From JASJAR01 sp039198225 (lineage in GTDB: Bacteria; Pseudomonadota; Alphaproteobacteria; Rhodobacterales; Rhodobacteraceae): a DNA stretch of 64,000 nt. Of this stretch, positions 60,979 through 64,000 are shown in pieces. Under the pieces are notes generated by a model. The model was given only the letters and a program-made list of their open reading frames with translations. It searched no databases and was not told where the DNA came from. The stretch is taken from assembly GCA_039198225.1 (NCBI GenBank), contig JBCCTQ010000007.1, positions 81,161-145,160 on the forward strand. Direction: 5' to 3'. The position numbers and the translations under genes were made by a program. Positions within the stretch are counted from its first letter, which is position 1. The number at the start of each line of letters is the position of its first letter.

Positions 60979-63591
60979 ATGGACGACACCGGCGGCGAAG
61001 TCCAGGGCCATGAAAATGGCCGTGACGAGATGCCGAGTTCGGACACCCCAGCCTGCGGAACGGAACGCCAGACCGTGCCATGGCCGAAGATGGTCGGGAC
61101 GCCTCCGCCAAATACGTCTACCGATCCTATTGGGAGCGAAGTCGCGATGCCCGATGCGGCGCCAATGTTACCACCACAGTCGGATTTGACTGCGCCGACC
61201 GAGTCCCTCTCTAGCTCCGTCGTTGAAGACAGCAGTGCGGAGGATTCACTGTCTTTTCAGTTGCCAACAGCAATAGACCAGGGAGATTTTGATCCACCGC
61301 AGGCCGAAGGGGCTACGCCATCGCCGCCAGACCCGATCGGCGATCTCTACGGAGCCCCGCCGCTCGACGCCGAAGAGATTGCTAGCTCGCCATCGGCGGA
61401 AGAGTCTTTGCCGTTTTTCGTCGCGCGGAAGGGAGCGAATGGGAGCGTTGAGTTAGAGGCTGACGCCGAAGAGCCCCACGCCGGATCAGATCTCTGTGTG
61501 CCGCCGACAGACCATCCTGGGTTCGATGGAGGCGATGGCGCGGGCTCGGAAACCGGCGAGCTAACCCCAAGCGATGCCGAACTTCCGCCACTTGGCGAAT
61601 TGGACGAGCCAGAGGGTGCCGCACCGGCGGATAAGAAGGCTTTGTCTCCCGCCCCAAAGGCAGCGGAGCCACATGATCAAACCATCGATAGGCCCGAGGA
61701 CGTTCCGGAGCCAGGAACGTTCGCGGAGCACTCCTTGCCGCCTGCATCCGATAATGTCGTCTCGGAAGCGGGCGCGGGGGCAGAGGGATTTCCCGAAGAC
61801 CTGTCGGATGATGCTCCCGAAACGGGCGACATAGCATTCCAGGAGAATATGGAGCTCGAGGCGGACACGGCATCGGAATTCGGTGTCGAATTGGATGGCG
61901 ACACCAAAGCGAGCGACGCGCCGTTCCCCGTCGAACCGGACCTTGTCAGCGTTTCGGCCGAGAAATTGGAGCTGGATCAAGGCCTCCCCGAATTCAGTAG
62001 CGGTGCGGAGCCGGAGGTGGTTTCCGATGCGCCCGTCGCCACAACGGAACCTGCCGCCGCACCAGCAGGGGAAGAGATGAACCCTGAAGCCGCGGCGCCG
62101 GTTCAAGGTTCGGCAGCAGGTGCGGCCGAACTCGAGACCGCCATCGGACAGGATTTACTCACCAAGGAAGCCGCGCCGGAGCCTGAAGGGCAGCTCTCAA
62201 CGGGGGCTGGAGCGGACAGCGCTCAATCGGAAGAGGCAACGGGCGCGCTACTCGATGCGGAGCCAGCGGAGGACATGTCGTCGAACGAAGGGCCGTCAAC
62301 TCTTCCAACCGCGGCGCCGACCACCGCGGATACGCCAGCAATCCTTGGAGCAGAACAGCGGACAGGTCTCGAGGTGTCGAGGCCTTCAATACCAGAGGCA
62401 ATAGACCATGAATGGTCGATGCTGGAGGCCTGGCTCGGCGCGCGATTGAGCTCAGAGCAAACGCTTGGTTCGGGGGCAGGCATTCTTCTCTCAGGCGACG
62501 GCGCGGCGATATGGAAACTTTTCCGCGAAGCGGCTTCTGTATTTGGAGCCGCGCTGATCCCGGTGCCGGTTTACAGAGTGGCGCGCCAATCTCTTTCGGA
62601 TGCTGCGACCACGCTGGAGGCGTTCTTTGCCGCCGCCGAATGCGCGGGCCCGGCCATCCTGTACGTTCCGGAAGTCGAACACATTTGTCCCGGTGAACCT
62701 TCCGACCGGTTGGCGGCGCTTGGGGAGAAGGTCATCGACCTTATTGACCGGGTCGCGCCGGGTGGGGAGATCGCGCTCATTTTAGGGAGCGCCCGGCCCG
62801 AACGCCTCGATCCAAGGCTTCGTCTTAGCACGCGCTGCCCGACCCATATCGTGCTGGCGTCCGGCGACGTTCCCGCCCGTGGCGAGGGCGAGGCTCAGGG
62901 AGCCGTATCGCGCTTTGAGGATTTGGTCGTCACCGGTGAGGCGAAGGAGCGCCTGACCGACGCGGTGCTCCGCCCGCTCCGCCACCCGGCCGCCGACCGC
63001 CTTGGGCTTGCACTGCCTGGAGTGGTTGCGATCTCAGGCTCCAAGGGGGCAGGCCGGGGGGATTTGGCCGCCGCGTTGGCCGGTGCAGCGCGTTTCGTTC
63101 CCATTTGGAGCGATCCTATGGCCGGCATAGAGTTCGACGTTTTTTCTTCAGCACTGGGCGCGCTCTGCCATCAAGCTGAGGCGGCGGGGCCCGCGCTCTT
63201 GATCTTGGATGCAAGGGGAGCGGCACTCCCGTCGGAATTTTGGACGGGCGCGACCTCTATCCTTTCGAACAATCTGCCTTCAGGATGCATGGCAGCCATC
63301 CTTTGCGATGGCGCTGACGATCTCTCTCATAGTGCAGACCTTACGGTGACCCTCACGATGCCGGATCGGGCCGAACGGGAAACGTTTCTTCGCAGGAGCC
63401 TGGCCGCGCGACCAACCCAAGGTGAGATTGATCTCGCCTCCGCCGTCAACGCGAGCGATGGCTGGACGCGCGACACTATGGCAAAGGCCTTGAATCGGGC
63501 CGGGCAAATCGCACTGCGGCGCGCTGAAAATTCGGATGACCCCGTGCCGTCGATCACTTCAGAAGACATTGCTGCCGCGTTCGGTGCCTAG
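60979..63591 (+). CDS. Large acidic protein with two degenerate Cdc48-like AAA+ modules, function unknown
   Basis: An 870-residue protein. Residues about 1-470 are low-complexity, very rich in Glu, Asp, Ala, Pro and Ser, and surely disordered. The C-terminal 390 residues follow the Cdc48/FtsH AAA+ pattern twice. In the first module the P-loop place reads SGDGAAIW, Walker B ILYVPEVEHICP (Asp lost) and sensor region GSARPERLDPRLR. In the second, SRFEDLVVTGEAKERL leads to a P-loop SGSKGAGRGD with the Lys changed to Arg, and Walker B ALLILDARG has lost its Glu. ATP hydrolysis seems unlikely. The ATG at 60979 has AGGGAG upstream; an ATG at 60901 would add 26 residues. It faces the MoxR/VWA operon. 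I know no named family. Confidence 0.75.
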   Translation: MDDTGGEVQGHENGRDEMPSSDTPACGTERQTVPWPKMVGTPPPNTSTDPIGSEVAMPDAAPMLPPQSDLTAPTESLSSSVVEDSSAEDSLSFQLPTAIDQGDFDPPQAEGATPSPPDPIGDLYGAPPLDAEEIASSPSAEESLPFFVARKGANGSVELEADAEEPHAGSDLCVPPTDHPGFDGGDGAGSETGELTPSDAELPPLGELDEPEGAAPADKKALSPAPKAAEPHDQTIDRPEDVPEPGTFAEHSLPPASDNVVSEAGAGAEGFPEDLSDDAPETGDIAFQENMELEADTASEFGVELDGDTKASDAPFPVEPDLVSVSAEKLELDQGLPEFSSGAEPEVVSDAPVATTEPAAAPAGEEMNPEAAAPVQGSAAGAAELETAIGQDLLTKEAAPEPEGQLSTGAGADSAQSEEATGALLDAEPAEDMSSNEGPSTLPTAAPTTADTPAILGAEQRTGLEVSRPSIPEAIDHEWSMLEAWLGARLSSEQTLGSGAGILLSGDGAAIWKLFREAASVFGAALIPVPVYRVARQSLSDAATTLEAFFAAAECAGPAILYVPEVEHICPGEPSDRLAALGEKVIDLIDRVAPGGEIALILGSARPERLDPRLRLSTRCPTHIVLASGDVPARGEGEAQGAVSRFEDLVVTGEAKERLTDAVLRPLRHPAADRLGLALPGVVAISGSKGAGRGDLAAALAGAARFVPIWSDPMAGIEFDVFSSALGALCHQAEAAGPALLILDARGAALPSEFWTGATSILSNNLPSGCMAAILCDGADDLSHSADLTVTLTMPDRAERETFLRRSLAARPTQGEIDLASAVNASDGWTRDTMAKALNRAGQIALRRAENSDDPVPSITSEDIAAAFGA

Positions 63592-63914
63592 GCGCGCCAC
63601 CCGCTGATGGGCGATCAAATGCCCGCATGGCTTTAGCGCGTTTCGCCTGATCAGGGTGTGCTTTTCGAACCAGTTTTGGTCGGATCTGATGGGTCTCGGT
63701 GACGTTTCCCGCGGAAATTCGGAAATAAATGTGAGTGCTCAAAACGCGCTCACGTCCGCGAAATACTGATTAAAATACTGAATTAAATAGTTAAAAACTG
63801 AATTTGAACAGATACTCCTCAACCCGAAGTTCGTGGAAATTGCAAATGGTTCTCATTTGCCTTGACCAGATGCGAATTATTCTCATACTCATGTGCGGAA
63901 ACGTTGGAGCTGTT
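63592..63914. other. 323-nt gap with repeats and iron-type operators, no gene
   Basis: No gene is seen. GTGAGTGC (63731-63738) and GCGCTCAC (63746-63753) form an inverted repeat with one mismatch. From 63761 to 63804 the DNA turns AT-rich and holds three imperfect direct copies of AAAATACTGAATT (63761-63771, 63772-63784, 63793-63804). Two Fur-box-like sites follow. Confidence 0.55.
63842..63889. promoter_or_regulatory. Two Fur-box-like iron operators
   Basis: GCAAATGGTTCTCATTTGC (63842-63860) has perfect 7-bp arms GCAAATG/CATTTGC and reads on the minus strand as GCAAATGAGAACCATTTGC, close to the classic Fur box. A second, weaker copy, TGCGAATTATTCTCATACT, spans 63871-63889, with its ATTATTCTCAT core being the reverse of ATGAGAATAAT. 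They lie 26-73 nt before the start at 63915. Confidence 0.6.
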
Positions 63915-64000
63915 ATGTCTTTGCCGTCCCATCCTGTCGCCTGTGCCGTGACCCGTCGAGGGCTTCTGGGAGCCGCCGCGGCTGTGGCCGTTTTGCCGAC
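63915..64000 (+). CDS. Tat-exported protein, cut by window end (iron-regulated candidate)
   Basis: Only the first 28 residues are in the window. They start MSLPSHPVACAV and show a twin-arginine signal, TRRGLLGAAAAVAVLP, with a hydrophobic run after it. GGAG lies 6 nt before the ATG. Behind two Fur-box-like sites, a periplasmic iron or siderophore-binding protein of an ABC transporter is a reasonable guess, but the family cannot be read from this piece. Confidence 0.6.
   Translation, partial: MSLPSHPVACAVTRRGLLGAAAAVAVLP

Noticed and set aside
1..64000. CRISPR arrays, tRNA or rRNA genes, insertion sequences, prophage genes
   Set aside because: I looked through all gaps and found no regular repeat-spacer pattern, no cloverleaf-like sequence, and no transposase, integrase or phage protein.

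Overview
The window looks like a chromosomal segment of an alphaproteobacterium, most likely a Rhodobacterales (Rhodobacteraceae/Roseobacter-type) member. The grounds are the protein types and gene orders: a short HisG encoded with HisZ next to hisS, an FnrL-type regulator with an N-terminal four-cysteine motif, a non-discriminating type AspRS, a Prs with the Rhodobacter-type N-terminus, and heavy use of ATGA/GTGA stop-start overlaps. It is GC-rich and gene-dense. I see no prophage, insertion sequence, CRISPR array, rRNA or tRNA gene.

Layout. 1-1280: the end of the ATP synthase operon (atpD, atpC), followed by a tiny membrane-protein ORF and prs. 2703-11894: a DsbA-fold isomerase, a four-gene operon of membrane/lipid sugar chemistry (GT-C type membrane protein, polyprenol-type GT2, UPF0104 transporter-like protein, FAD oxidoreductase), cyclopropane fatty acid synthase and aspS. 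12664-19203: an oxygen-sensing neighbourhood with a DoxX-type membrane protein and its partner, a soluble hybrid kinase whose PAS domain carries the FixL haem residues, an OmpR-type regulator, a FixK-like and an FnrL-like regulator, a DUF2892 protein and a periplasmic cupin. Four FNR-box-like sites sit in its intergenic gaps. 19196-23613: thiD, a PQQ-type sugar dehydrogenase, and an orphan LivJ/LivG pair without permeases.

23742-33079: one long purine operon read leftward, xdhA-xdhB-xdhC followed by a BMP-type nucleoside/purine ABC transporter, nearly all joined by 4-nt overlaps. 33282-35897: an SRPBCC/ArsR pair, a GH5 glycosidase and a DUF2975/XRE pair, each with clear repeat-type operator candidates. 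35997-44171: dnaE, an AbrB-family membrane protein with slyX, and hisS-hisZ-hisG. 44347-46191: a Tat-exported multicopper oxidase and a DUF454 protein.

46172-58488: a carbohydrate-use locus of uncertain substrate. It holds a SorC regulator, an acetoin-dehydrogenase-like E1alpha/E1beta/E2 set without E3, a SAF-domain NAD oxidoreductase, a divergent sugar-type ABC transporter, a PfkB kinase and a short-chain dehydrogenase lacking the usual Tyr/Lys pair. 58485-63591: a MoxR ATPase with its VWA/metallopeptidase-like partner, facing a large protein made of a long acidic low-complexity region plus two degenerate Cdc48-like AAA+ modules. That protein is the most unusual in the window. 63592-64000: two Fur-box-like sites ahead of the start of a Tat-exported protein cut by the window edge.

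All functional calls come from reading the sequence and remembered family knowledge; no search was run.
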